Assembly: GCF_900114245.1 (NCBI RefSeq)
Contig: NZ_FOSK01000008.1
Span: 162,994-226,993, forward strand
DNA: 64,000 bases
Reading direction: 5' to 3'
Origin: Pseudovibrio ascidiaceicola
Lineage (GTDB): Bacteria; Pseudomonadota; Alphaproteobacteria; Rhizobiales; Stappiaceae
The notes under the pieces were generated by a model. It was not told the origin of the DNA. It was given only the letters and a program-made list of their open reading frames with translations, and did not search any database. Positions 17,820-26,784 of this stretch are shown in pieces. Both the position numbers and the translations under genes were made by a program. The number at the start of each line of letters is the position of its first letter. The first letter of the stretch is position 1.

Positions 17820-18563
17820 CTACTCGCGTTCAGCTGCAATTTTTTCCTTCAAAGTGTCATAGCCAACGGCTCCAACAATCACTTCTTCACCCAAAATGTA
17901 AGAAGGAGTTCCGGTGATGCCGAGTTGCTCAGCAATAGTGAATACTTCCTGGAAGGTTTCGGCTGCGCGGTTGGACTTCATTGATTTTTCCAGATCTGCA
18001 TCAGAGATCCCGAGATCTTTTGCAACTTTCAGGCTGCTCGCGAGGTTTGCACGGCCAGGCTGGCCCAGAAGTGCGAGGTGGAAGTCCTCGTATTTTTCTG
18101 GTGCAACTTCAGCAACTGCGATCGCAACGCGTGCAGCTTCCTGAGATGCTTTGCCCAGTACAGGGAATTCTTTCAAGACAACGCGGAGGTTCTTGTCTTC
18201 GTCAACGAGGCGAACAAGGTCAGACAGTGCGCGCTTACAGTAACCGCAGTTGTAATCGAACAGTTCAACAAGAGTGACGTCGCCGTCTGGGTTGCCGAGG
18301 ACAATCTGGTAGTCGCTGTTGTAGATCTCATCAGAGAGGCTGGAGATAGCGCCTTTGCGTGCGCTTTCTTCTTCTGCGAGACGGCGCTTATCAAGTTCCT
18401 GAAGCGCTTCCAGCACGATTTCCGGATTTGCGACAAGGTATTCCTTGATGATTGTTTCGACTTCAGCGCGGTTCACCGATTCTGCTTGTGCAGAAAAGGT
18501 TGCTGGCAGCAGAGCGAGTGTTGCAGCACATGTGATCGCAGCTCGGCGAATGAGTTTCTTCAT
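17820..18563 (-). CDS. DsbA-family thiol:disulfide oxidoreductase (secreted)
   Basis: A 247-residue exported thioredoxin-fold protein. The signal peptide runs to TFSAQA (about residue 27). A helical region (about 30-75: AEVETIIKEYLVANPEIVLEALQELDK-like) resembles the ScsC/DsbA-type N-terminal extension. The active site is DYNCGYCKRALSDL with a C-G-Y-C pair, and the cis-proline motif is TGTPSYILGE. Such proteins oxidise or isomerise disulfides of periplasmic proteins. It lies 51 bp after the M48 peptidase gene on the same strand and may be co-transcribed with it; both concern quality control of envelope proteins. Confidence 0.88.
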   Translation of the reverse strand: MKKLIRRAAITCAATLALLPATFSAQAESVNRAEVETIIKEYLVANPEIVLEALQELDKRRLAEEESARKGAISSLSDEIYNSDYQIVLGNPDGDVTLVELFDYNCGYCKRALSDLVRLVDEDKNLRVVLKEFPVLGKASQEAARVAIAVAEVAPEKYEDFHLALLGQPGRANLASSLKVAKDLGISDADLEKSMKSNRAAETFQEVFTIAEQLGITGTPSYILGEEVIVGAVGYDTLKEKIAAERE

Positions 18564-18614
18564 GACGTCTCCTGTAACCCTGTTCGGGTGCGTGGTTTTT
18601 ATCAGTCTGATTTA

Positions 18615-20057
18615 TTAGCGGCGTTTGAGCTGAGGCACTTTGACTGACAGTATATCGTCAGCTTGTTGCCAGGCAGGTGAGCCGACCTTTAACTTTTTTT
18701 GAGCCCGTTTCGCATAACGCTGTGCGCTGCGAATATCACCACGGGTCATATGGCTTTGTGCGGTTGCCAGATCTGCACCAGCAATGTCGCCCAGACGGGC
18801 ATTTGCGATTGCAAGTTGCGCATAGCCGTTCATGGAATATCTGTCTTTTCGCAGAGCTCTGGTCAAAATGCTCTTTGCTTCTTTCAGGTACCGCTTGTCA
18901 TCGGATGCGACCATTGCGAAGCCCAGCCAGATTTCAAAATGCGGATTGCCAGGATAAAGTGCCAGCGCTTTGCGGAATGGTGCAATTGCGGCTTTTGGTT
19001 TGCCACCCTCGAGCAGCGCCTGTCCTTTGATTTCATAAAAATACGGATATTCCGGCGCTTTTGAGATCAAGGCGTCGATTTTTCTGACGGCTTTTGATGC
19101 TTTGTCGGACCTCATGCTTGCAATGGCACGGGCATATTGCGCGGGGAGACTTTTGTCTCTTTCCGGATAGGCGCGGTAAACTGAGTTTCTATGACTGGTG
19201 AATGCCAGTAGTTTGGCTTTGACCATGTCATGCTTCAATTGAAGGCGCTCGGGATCCTTCTTATTGAAGTGTTTTGCCTTTTGCGCCTTGTTTTGAAGCG
19301 CGTTGAAACGGGCGCGTGGCATGGGGTGGCTGAGCGCGTATGGGTCTACATACTGCGCTGAGAACAGAGCCTGATCCGCCATGCGTTCAAATGTTGTGAG
19401 CATGCCCTTGGCAGAAACGCCAACGCGATCGAGGTAGCGCAGGGCTGCCTGGTCAGCTGATGATTCTTCAGATCTGCGATAGGACAAGAAATTTCGTTGG
19501 GCAAGCGCTCCGCCACCGGAGACTGCTGCTGCACCACCGCGTGCGATGGAGCTGTTGCCTGTGGTTGCACCTGCTGCCATAGCGCCAGCACCCAAAATCA
19601 TGCCGATAACTGACATGATCTGTGCGTTCGAGGCTGCCTGGCGCATGCGAACCAGATGGTTGCCTGCAATATGGCCGGTTTCGTGTGCGATCACGCCAAT
19701 CACTTCGCTTGGCGTTTTGGCATCCATGATGACGCCGAGGTTGATAAACATCCTGCGGCTGTCTGGAACGAAAGCGTTAAAGCTCTTGTCATTGACCAAA
19801 ATGATCTCAACCTGATTGGCAGGAAGTCCAGCTGCCCGGAAGATCGGTTTGGCGTATTCGCGCAGCAGGTCTTCAGTTTCTGCATCGCGAACGAGGGGGA
19901 GCCCCTTCTTTTGTTGAGCTTGAGCTGTGGTGATTGCCACATTAGGTACAACCAGAGAAAGTGCGGTTGCTGTTATAAGAAATTTGCGCGCAAACTTTGT
20001 TGCTTGTGATTTGACTGGTTCAATCACACGTTTCAATGCATTGTTCTTAAATTGCAC
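18615..20057 (-). CDS. M48 family metallopeptidase with TPR region (BepA-like)
   Basis: A 480-residue periplasmic zinc protease. An N-terminal signal segment (FLITATALSLVVPNVAITTAQA) precedes the peptidase domain with the zinc-binding HETGH motif (H125, E126, H129). The second half (about 260-480) shows TPR-like helices. The BepA/YfgC type of M48 protease checks folding of outer-membrane proteins such as LptD and degrades failures. I chose the GTG at 20057 because AGGGGA lies seven bases upstream; an ATG at 20102 would add 15 residues without a site. The DsbA-like gene follows on the same strand. Confidence 0.88.
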   Translation of the reverse strand: MQFKNNALKRVIEPVKSQATKFARKFLITATALSLVVPNVAITTAQAQQKKGLPLVRDAETEDLLREYAKPIFRAAGLPANQVEIILVNDKSFNAFVPDSRRMFINLGVIMDAKTPSEVIGVIAHETGHIAGNHLVRMRQAASNAQIMSVIGMILGAGAMAAGATTGNSSIARGGAAAVSGGGALAQRNFLSYRRSEESSADQAALRYLDRVGVSAKGMLTTFERMADQALFSAQYVDPYALSHPMPRARFNALQNKAQKAKHFNKKDPERLQLKHDMVKAKLLAFTSHRNSVYRAYPERDKSLPAQYARAIASMRSDKASKAVRKIDALISKAPEYPYFYEIKGQALLEGGKPKAAIAPFRKALALYPGNPHFEIWLGFAMVASDDKRYLKEAKSILTRALRKDRYSMNGYAQLAIANARLGDIAGADLATAQSHMTRGDIRSAQRYAKRAQKKLKVGSPAWQQADDILSVKVPQLKRR

Positions 20058-20224
20058 GTCAAGTCCCCTTAATTGGCTTGGCAGGCGCAGAGCGGTTCGC
20101 ACTTAAAGTACTACATAGACTTTCAAATAAGCCTTAACCACCCAAGATAGGCAGTTATTAGGCAAAATTGCTAGGTAGCCCGAAAAATTAAAGCACAGGC
20201 TCTGAGAAGAAGAAATAAGAGGGA

Positions 20225-21385
20225 ATGCATTTGTCAGTATTAATGGGATCAAAACGTAGTGAAGTCCTGCCTTTTCAAGCTATGGAAGTGCTGAATGCTG
20301 CTAACCGCCTTGAGCAGAACGGAGAACACGTGCTGCACATGGAAGTGGGACAGCCGGGAGCGCCTGTTCCTGACTCGGTTTTGAAGGTTGCGCATGATCA
20401 TCTGTCTTCTGGCCGATTGGGATATACGGAAGCGCAGGGCATTCCGTTGCTGAAGAAGAGCATTGCTCGCTACTATAAGCAAACCTTTGGATTGGAGGTT
20501 CCTGAATCTCGCATCTTTGCAACCACTGGTTCTTCTGCTGGTTTCAACCTTGCTTTTCTTGCCGGATTTGACAGAGGGGACCGCATTGCAATTACCTCTC
20601 CCGGCTATCCGGCCTACCGCAATATCATTGAGGTGTTGGGGTTGGAGTGTGTTGAGATTGAGGTTGGGCCGGAAACACGCTGGTCACTCACCCCTGAGAT
20701 TCTTGAGGCGGTGCATAAAGAGAAGCCGCTAAAAGGTGTGCTTGTGGCCAGCCCGGCGAACCCGACTGGGACCATGATGTCTCCTGAGGCGCTTAAGGCA
20801 CTGGTTGAAGCTTGTGAGGCGATGGACTTGTGGTTCATCTCCGATGAGATTTACCATGGACTTGCCTATGACATGGAGGAGGAGACGGCGCTTCGCTTTA
20901 CGGACAAAGCGATTATCGTCAATAGCTTTTCCAAATACTATTGCATGACGGGTTGGCGTATTGGCTGGATGGTGCTGCCTGAGGTGCTTGTGCGTCCGAT
21001 TGAGCGAATTGCGCAGAGCCTCTACATCTCGCCGCCTGAATTGGCGCAAGTGACTGCGGCTGCTGCTTTTGATGCGACTGAGGACTATGAGAAGATCAAG
21101 GCTGGGTATGCTGCCAACAGGCAGGTGCTGCTTGATCATCTTCCTCAGCTTGGGTTTGACGTGTTGCCGGTTGATGGTGCGTTCTATGTGTATGCGGGTG
21201 TTTCTCAGCTCACTAACGATTCCATGGAGTTCTGTCAGAAGATGTTGGCAGAGACACACATTGCTGCAACGCCTGGCGTTGATTTCGATCTGACGCGCGG
21301 AAATCAATTCATGCGCTTTTCCTTTGCGGGGAAGGAGCCTGATATCAAGCTTGCGGTAGAGCGGTTGGAAAACTGGCTCAAGTAA
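20225..21385 (+). CDS. Class I/II aminotransferase (aspartate aminotransferase-like)
   Basis: A 386-residue fold-type I PLP enzyme. The PLP lysine is K237 in SFSKYYCMTGWRIGW; SPANPTGTM and ISDEIYHGLAYD carry the asparagine and aspartate that bind the cofactor, and the C-terminal FMRFSFAG contains the arginine that holds the substrate carboxylate. The subgroup resembles aspartate/aromatic aminotransferases; the exact substrate is open. Start choice is uncertain: AGAGGG is almost touching the ATG at 20225, and a TTG at 20231 has better spacing (seven bases). It converges with rne across a shared terminator. Confidence 0.85.
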   Translation: MHLSVLMGSKRSEVLPFQAMEVLNAANRLEQNGEHVLHMEVGQPGAPVPDSVLKVAHDHLSSGRLGYTEAQGIPLLKKSIARYYKQTFGLEVPESRIFATTGSSAGFNLAFLAGFDRGDRIAITSPGYPAYRNIIEVLGLECVEIEVGPETRWSLTPEILEAVHKEKPLKGVLVASPANPTGTMMSPEALKALVEACEAMDLWFISDEIYHGLAYDMEEETALRFTDKAIIVNSFSKYYCMTGWRIGWMVLPEVLVRPIERIAQSLYISPPELAQVTAAAAFDATEDYEKIKAGYAANRQVLLDHLPQLGFDVLPVDGAFYVYAGVSQLTNDSMEFCQKMLAETHIAATPGVDFDLTRGNQFMRFSFAGKEPDIKLAVERLENWLK

Positions 21386-21393
21386 CAGGCAAT

Positions 21394-21426
21394 AAAAAAG
21401 CCCGCTCAGTTGAGCGGGCTTTTTTA
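21394..21426. terminator. Bidirectional terminator between the aminotransferase gene and rne
   Basis: AAAAAA-GCCCGCTC-AGTT-GAGCGGGC-TTTTTT. An 8-bp perfect GC-rich stem with A/T runs on both sides lies between two converging genes. Confidence 0.95.
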
Positions 21427-21442
21427 TTGAACTTGTTTTCTC

Positions 21443-24400
21443 TTAGAAGAAAGAACGGCGTTGCCACCAGCCTGTGCGGCGCGGCGAGTCATCATCGCCT
21501 TCAACGGCAACGGTTTCCCCTTCAACAACCTTATGCGATGTCACGACCGGTTTGGTCGGAGCTTTCGGTTTTGCTGGTGCTTCGGCCTCAACTTCTGCTT
21601 CTGCAGCTTTGGGGGCCTCGACAGCCGGAGCTTCTTCTTTCACTTCAACCTTTGCGACTTCCGCAGGCTTTTCTTCTTTAGGCTGCTCAACAACCGGTTC
21701 CGCAGGCTTGCTCACTGGTTCTGCTGGAGCTTCTGCAGGTTGTTCTGCTTGCTGCGTTGCCACTTCTGCCGGAGCTTCTTTCACCGCAACGTCGGAAGCT
21801 TCTTCTGCCTGTGGAGCTGGGGTCTCGGATGCTTCTGCTGAAGCTTCCTTCTCAGCTGTTTCCTCAGGCGCAGGTTTTACTCTGCGACGACGGCGAGGCT
21901 TGCGAGTTTCTTTCTTCGGCTCTTCTTCAGCTGCTGCCTCTGCTACCGGCTCTGCAGGAGCAGCAGTGTCTTCTGCAGCTGCTGCTTCATCTGCGGTTCC
22001 AGATTTTGCGTCTGCGATGATCTCTTCAACGCTATCCGCAGAGCTTTCTTTTGAGCCTTCTGCTTCCTCGGAGCTTTCACCGTTCTCGCCGTTTTCATCA
22101 GATCCGCTTCTGCGACGGGAGCGGCGGCCACCACGGCGACCACGGCGACGCTTGCGGCGGCGATCTTCTTCCTCGTCTGTTAGCTCGGTACACTCCGCGT
22201 CAGCTGATTTCTCTTCAGAGGAGGTGTCCTCTTCAGCAGACGGCTCTTCAGAGCTTGCTGATGTTTCCTGCTGTTCGGCTTCGTCTTTCTCGTTGCCAGT
22301 GCGACGACGACGGCGACGACGGCGACGACGACGATCATTGCTGTCGTCTTCAGCTGTCTCTTGTTTTTCTTCCTCTGGAGCCTCTTCAACGATGTCTTCC
22401 TCTTCCTCCTCAACGGGGAAGATGGTGTCTGGCTGAACTGTAGCTGGTAGAGGCTGTGTGCGCTCGCTTGGTGTTGCCAGCTCGCCGCGCTCCAAAGTGA
22501 AGTGCTGCTCGGTGACGGTGTCGTCTCCGAGAATAGAGATTTCCAGGCCGAAGCGACGCTCGAGATCCATCAGGTGATGACGCTTCTGGTTGAGAATGTA
22601 CATCGCCACTTCATTTGGCGTGCTCAGATTCAAGTTGTGAGTAGAGCCACGCAGCAGCTGATCTTCCAGAGAGCGGAGGATGTGCAGAGCAACAGATTCT
22701 ACTGAACGTACGATGCCTGAACCATGACAGTGCGGGCAAACAACTGATGAGCTTTCGAGTACGCCGGTGCGGATGCGCTGACGTGACATTTCCAGCAAGC
22801 CGAAATGCGAGATACGGCCAACCTGAATGCGGGCGCGGTCAGACTTCAGGCATTCTTTCAGGCGACGCTCAACAGCGCGGTTGTTGCGGTTCTCTTCCAT
22901 ATCAATGAAGTCGATAACCACAAGACCGGCGAGGTCGCGCAGGCGAAGCTGACGTGCAATCTCTTCTGCTGCTTCAAGGTTAGTTGCCTGAGCCGTGTCT
23001 TCGATGTTCTGTTCGCGGGTTGCTTTTCCGGAGTTCACATCAATTGCAACAAGAGCTTCTGTCTGGTTGATGACAATGTAGCCACCGGACTTCAGTGTCA
23101 CCTGTGGTGAGAACATTGCGTCAAGCTGGGCTTCTACACCGAAGCGGGTGAAGATTGGCGTTGCATCACGATAAGGCTGAACATTCTTGGAATGGCTTGG
23201 CATCAGCATGCGCATGAAGTCTTTCGCTTCACGGTAGCCTTCTTCGCCAGAAACCATAACCTGATCGATGTCTTTGTTGTACAGGTCGCGAATAGAGCGC
23301 TTAATCAGGCTGCCTTCCTCGTAAACGAGGGTAGGGGCTGCTGAATCAAGGGTCAGTTCACGGACATTTTCCCAAAGACGCAGGAGGTATTCGAAGTCAC
23401 GCTTGATTTCTGCTTTGGTTCTGCTGGCACCCGCTGTACGCAGGATAACGCCCATACCGTTCGGCACATCCAGATCACCAGCAACCTGCTTCAGGCGCTT
23501 GCGGTCTGTTGGCTTTGTGATTTTGCGGGAGATCCCGCCACCACGGTCGGTGTTTGGCATCAGAACAGAGTAACGGCCAGCGAGGGACAGATATGTTGTC
23601 AGAGCAGCGCCTTTATTCCCGCGCTCTTCCTTCACGACCTGTACCAGCAGCAGCTGACGGCGTTTGATGACTTCCTGAATCTTATAGTTGTCGCGCAGAC
23701 GGCGAGGGCGTGCGGTAACTTCTTCTTCCGCTTCCTCTTCGCTGTCATCCTGCTCTTCAGCTTCAGATGTCTCTTCTGCAGTTTCTTCTGATGCAGCTTT
23801 GGCGGAAGCATCTGCTTGCTCAGAAGCGTCAGCTTTTGCTGCTTCAGTTACAGGCTCATCTGCAGATGGCTTATCGGCCTCTGCTTTATCAGCGTTTGCT
23901 TTTTGCGCTGTAGCGTCGCCAGCTTCGTCTTCTTCAGCAGCTTCAGCTTCGATATCCTCGATGCTGTCATCCTGAAAAGGAGCATCCATGCTGGCAAGGG
24001 CTTCGGCCTCGTGCTCTGCTTCGAGCGCGCTGGTTTCAGCTTCGATCAGTTCAGCAACAACGTCTTCAGAGGCTTCTGCGGCTTTTGCAGCAGCAACCTT
24101 TTGAATTTCGGCTTCTCGCTTTGCTTCTTCTTTTTCTCTACGCGCACGCTCACGCTGGTTTGCAGCGGCTTCGGCTGCAAGCTGAGCTTCAAGAGCCTCC
24201 CGATCTTCTTTCGGAAGCTGATAATAATCCGGATGGATTTCGCTGAAGGCGAGGAATCCGTGTCTGTTGCCGCCGTACTCGACAAAAGCGGCCTGAAGTG
24301 ATGGCTCTACTCGTGTGACTTTAGCTAGGTAGATATTTCCGCGAAGCTGCTTTCTGTTTGCGGCTTCAAAGTCAAATTCCTCAACCCGATTCCCGCGCAC

Positions 24401-24457
24401 GACCGTAACCCGGGTCTCCTCCGGGTGGGTCGCATCTATCAGCATCTTGTTTGCCAT
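21443..24457 (-). CDS. rne: Ribonuclease E
   Basis: A 1004-residue endoribonuclease, the core of the RNA degradosome; it cuts AU-rich single-stranded mRNA and matures tRNA and 5S rRNA. The S1 domain is split: GNIYLAKVTRVEPSLQAAFVEYG is followed by an acidic insert of about 170 residues (about 95-260), then the domain resumes at RRLRDNYKIQEV. This layout is usual in alphaproteobacteria. The catalytic aspartates lie in ALVAIDVNSGKA and GLVVIDFIDME; the zinc link is CPHCHGSG. The last 400 residues are disordered: acidic and Ala/Pro-rich, with arginine-rich runs around 715-730 and 780-800 that likely bind RNA. Confidence 0.96.
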   Translation of the reverse strand: MANKMLIDATHPEETRVTVVRGNRVEEFDFEAANRKQLRGNIYLAKVTRVEPSLQAAFVEYGGNRHGFLAFSEIHPDYYQLPKEDREALEAQLAAEAAANQRERARREKEEAKREAEIQKVAAAKAAEASEDVVAELIEAETSALEAEHEAEALASMDAPFQDDSIEDIEAEAAEEDEAGDATAQKANADKAEADKPSADEPVTEAAKADASEQADASAKAASEETAEETSEAEEQDDSEEEAEEEVTARPRRLRDNYKIQEVIKRRQLLLVQVVKEERGNKGAALTTYLSLAGRYSVLMPNTDRGGGISRKITKPTDRKRLKQVAGDLDVPNGMGVILRTAGASRTKAEIKRDFEYLLRLWENVRELTLDSAAPTLVYEEGSLIKRSIRDLYNKDIDQVMVSGEEGYREAKDFMRMLMPSHSKNVQPYRDATPIFTRFGVEAQLDAMFSPQVTLKSGGYIVINQTEALVAIDVNSGKATREQNIEDTAQATNLEAAEEIARQLRLRDLAGLVVIDFIDMEENRNNRAVERRLKECLKSDRARIQVGRISHFGLLEMSRQRIRTGVLESSSVVCPHCHGSGIVRSVESVALHILRSLEDQLLRGSTHNLNLSTPNEVAMYILNQKRHHLMDLERRFGLEISILGDDTVTEQHFTLERGELATPSERTQPLPATVQPDTIFPVEEEEEDIVEEAPEEEKQETAEDDSNDRRRRRRRRRRRTGNEKDEAEQQETSASSEEPSAEEDTSSEEKSADAECTELTDEEEDRRRKRRRGRRGGRRSRRRSGSDENGENGESSEEAEGSKESSADSVEEIIADAKSGTADEAAAAEDTAAPAEPVAEAAAEEEPKKETRKPRRRRRVKPAPEETAEKEASAEASETPAPQAEEASDVAVKEAPAEVATQQAEQPAEAPAEPVSKPAEPVVEQPKEEKPAEVAKVEVKEEAPAVEAPKAAEAEVEAEAPAKPKAPTKPVVTSHKVVEGETVAVEGDDDSPRRTGWWQRRSFF

Positions 24458-25262
24458 GAAGTGAGTTCCTTAGGACCAAACACTGAAGACGGCGCGAGTG
24501 GCGCTGAGATTTGTACATCGTCAGGTCGGTCAACTTGTTATGTAAGTTGCTAGTAGAAAAGGAGAGACGGCGGCGCGCATGACCACGGCAAGAAGGGACC
24601 GACTGACACGTCGGCGCACTGCTTCTTGACTCATGTTCATTTGTATTTGCGCGTAGCTTTGACAAACCGTTCGCCCTTAATGATCTCTTTTTGACCGCCC
24701 ATAAGGCGGTATGCTTGAAATGGAAGCGCTTCTTCAGGCTTCCAATCTGTAAACGTCTGTTCCTGCGCCTAGCTGCCGTATCTCTCCGAAAATTCGAGGA
24801 TAAAGCACTTATCCAAAGCGACAGAAAATCTGTTCACAACCCGCCATGACCGAAAATGTCACGGCAAAACTCTGTCTTGGCTCTCGAGCAGACTGCTCTT
24901 CCAGTTGGTTTATACCGCATCCTCATCAACAAACCGGAAACGGCACAAATGGCTCATATAGGCTTTTTGAAACATTTCGATCAGTTTGAAAACTGCGAAA
25001 ATCTCAGGATATCAGCTTCAAAAAATATGGCTCACAACTTTACGGAACAATTCCAAATCGAAGTCCTAGTAAACCTTTTACGATCCCTCGAGACGCTTGG
25101 CAAGCTTGGGAAAATCGATCTGGCGATGTCTTGCTACGAAAGCTGCAGTTGTTAATCAATGCTTAATGATAGGTTTGGCGGGGTGACTTTCGCTTAATCG
25201 TGTTTTAATCGTTCAACTTGATTTAAACTAAATTGCCAGTGTTTCTATAGGGGAGTGAAAAG
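24458..25262. other. 805-bp region between rne and amiC with leader hairpins
   Basis: No gene can be supported. On the rne side, two hairpins stand close together: ACCGCC/GGCGGT at 24694-24710 and TGGAAGC/GCTTCCA at 24721-24744. They could lie in a long rne leader, like that used for RNase E self-control in enterobacteria (known there, inferred here). An open frame at 24856-25155 is not convincing. The amiC promoter should lie in the last 100 bp, but no clear -35/-10 pair is seen. Confidence 0.45.
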
Positions 25263-26516
25263 GTGAGCCGCATCAGTCATGCATTCAGGTTCTGTGCTCT
25301 CAGCTTTTATTGTGTCGCGTTTTCTCTCATTGCAACTGTTGCCATGAGTAATGCTGCATCAGCGCAAAACGCGGTTTCGGTCGTTTCTGATGCACGTGTT
25401 GCCGGAGATCTGGCACGGACGCGCTTCATTCTGGATATGGATGGTGAGGTTGGATATAACCTTTCATTCTTGTCCCACCCTTATCGGTTGGTGATTGACC
25501 TTCCGTCTGTCACTTTCGAGTTTCCAAGAGACTTTGTGCCAAAAGGGCGGGGATTAGTTCGGTCCTGGCGGTATGGCTCCATCTCCAAAGGACGTTCCAG
25601 AGTCGTGCTGGATCTCAACTCTCCGGTCGCTTTGGATAAAACCTTTTTGCTGCCCGGTGTGCAAGATCAACCGACACGGCTGGTTATTGATCTGACCGAA
25701 TCTTCTCCTGCTGAGTTTGAAGCTGCTGTTGGTCAGGCCACTTCACACGCGCAGCCCGTTGGGGCAACGGCATCCGTTCCTAAGCAAGATACTCAAGACC
25801 CTGCTGCAAGGGCTGAAAACGATCTGCCCGTGATCATTATCGATCCGGGGCATGGCGGTATTGATTCTGGCGCAGTTGGCAGTAATGGCACGCTTGAAAA
25901 GGCGATTGTTCTGAATTTTGGTCGGTTTTTGAAAGAGAAACTGGATAAACTTGGCTACTATCAGGTCTATCTAACCCGTGATGATGATAAATTCATCTCT
26001 TTAGGAAACCGGACCAAGTTGGCGCGCGGGAAGGGGGCTGATCTGTTTATCTCCATTCATGCGGATTCGATCACAAATGGGGCAGAGACGACACGTGGGG
26101 CCTCAATCTACACTCTCTCAGAGCGAGCATCTGACCGAATGGCAGCTGCGCTGGCACGCCGTGAAAACTATTCGGATGTGATTGGCGGCGTCGATTTTTC
26201 TGATGAACCTGAAGAGGTTACAGATATTCTGGTCGAGCTCACCCGCCGCGAAACCAAGAATTTTTCGATCCATTTTGCGCGATTGGTGGTTGAAGAACTT
26301 AAAAGCGCCACAACAGTTATCAAAAATCCTCTTCGTTCTGCGGGGTTCCAAGTGCTGAAAAGCCACGATGTTCCGTCTGTTTTGATTGAACTTGGATTTC
26401 TTTCCAATAATCTGGATGAGAAAATGTTAGGTTCTGATGAGTGGCGGGAACGCGTGTCGGATGCGATTGTTCAAGCGACGAACGGTTTCTTTCGGGCTAG
26501 AATTGCGCAGCAATAG
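25263..26516 (+). CDS. amiC: N-acetylmuramoyl-L-alanine amidase (AmiC type)
   Basis: A 417-residue periplasmic amidase that removes stem peptides from peptidoglycan during daughter-cell separation. After a signal peptide (VAMSNAASA) come an AMIN domain (about 40-155, for binding the septal envelope) and an Amidase_3 catalytic domain from about 190. The zinc ligands are visible: H197 (DPGHGG), E212 (GTLEKA), H266 (SIHAD); the catalytic glutamate is E376 (IELGF). The GTG start follows GGGGAG. mrcA lies downstream on the same strand with a 268-bp gap, a common alphaproteobacterial pair. Confidence 0.94.
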   Translation: MSRISHAFRFCALSFYCVAFSLIATVAMSNAASAQNAVSVVSDARVAGDLARTRFILDMDGEVGYNLSFLSHPYRLVIDLPSVTFEFPRDFVPKGRGLVRSWRYGSISKGRSRVVLDLNSPVALDKTFLLPGVQDQPTRLVIDLTESSPAEFEAAVGQATSHAQPVGATASVPKQDTQDPAARAENDLPVIIIDPGHGGIDSGAVGSNGTLEKAIVLNFGRFLKEKLDKLGYYQVYLTRDDDKFISLGNRTKLARGKGADLFISIHADSITNGAETTRGASIYTLSERASDRMAAALARRENYSDVIGGVDFSDEPEEVTDILVELTRRETKNFSIHFARLVVEELKSATTVIKNPLRSAGFQVLKSHDVPSVLIELGFLSNNLDEKMLGSDEWRERVSDAIVQATNGFFRARIAQQ

Positions 26517-26784
26517 CCGTTTGGTGTGATTGTTTTTCGGGTGCGTATATGTCGCTGCTGCAGTGGGATAAAGGCTAAGTTCCTGCCTCAGCTTTGCCAT
26601 AATGAAAAGCGATTGGGTGCCAAACTGTAACAGTGAAGTCTGGATTCGATTCTGCTGCATTCATTCAGGACGTGACCTCTTGACCCTTAGCGGGAAATGC
26701 ATCAGGAACGGCGTTTGAAACTGGCTCTGGAATGCTGGCTTCACCATACGAACATTCTTAGCGGGAAAGCAAACGAGCCCGAAT

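Noticed and set aside
24856..25155. Open frame of 99 residues between rne and amiC
   Set aside because: No ribosome-binding site, no recognisable domain, and its position fits an rne leader or promoter region. Conservation in relatives would be needed to revive it.
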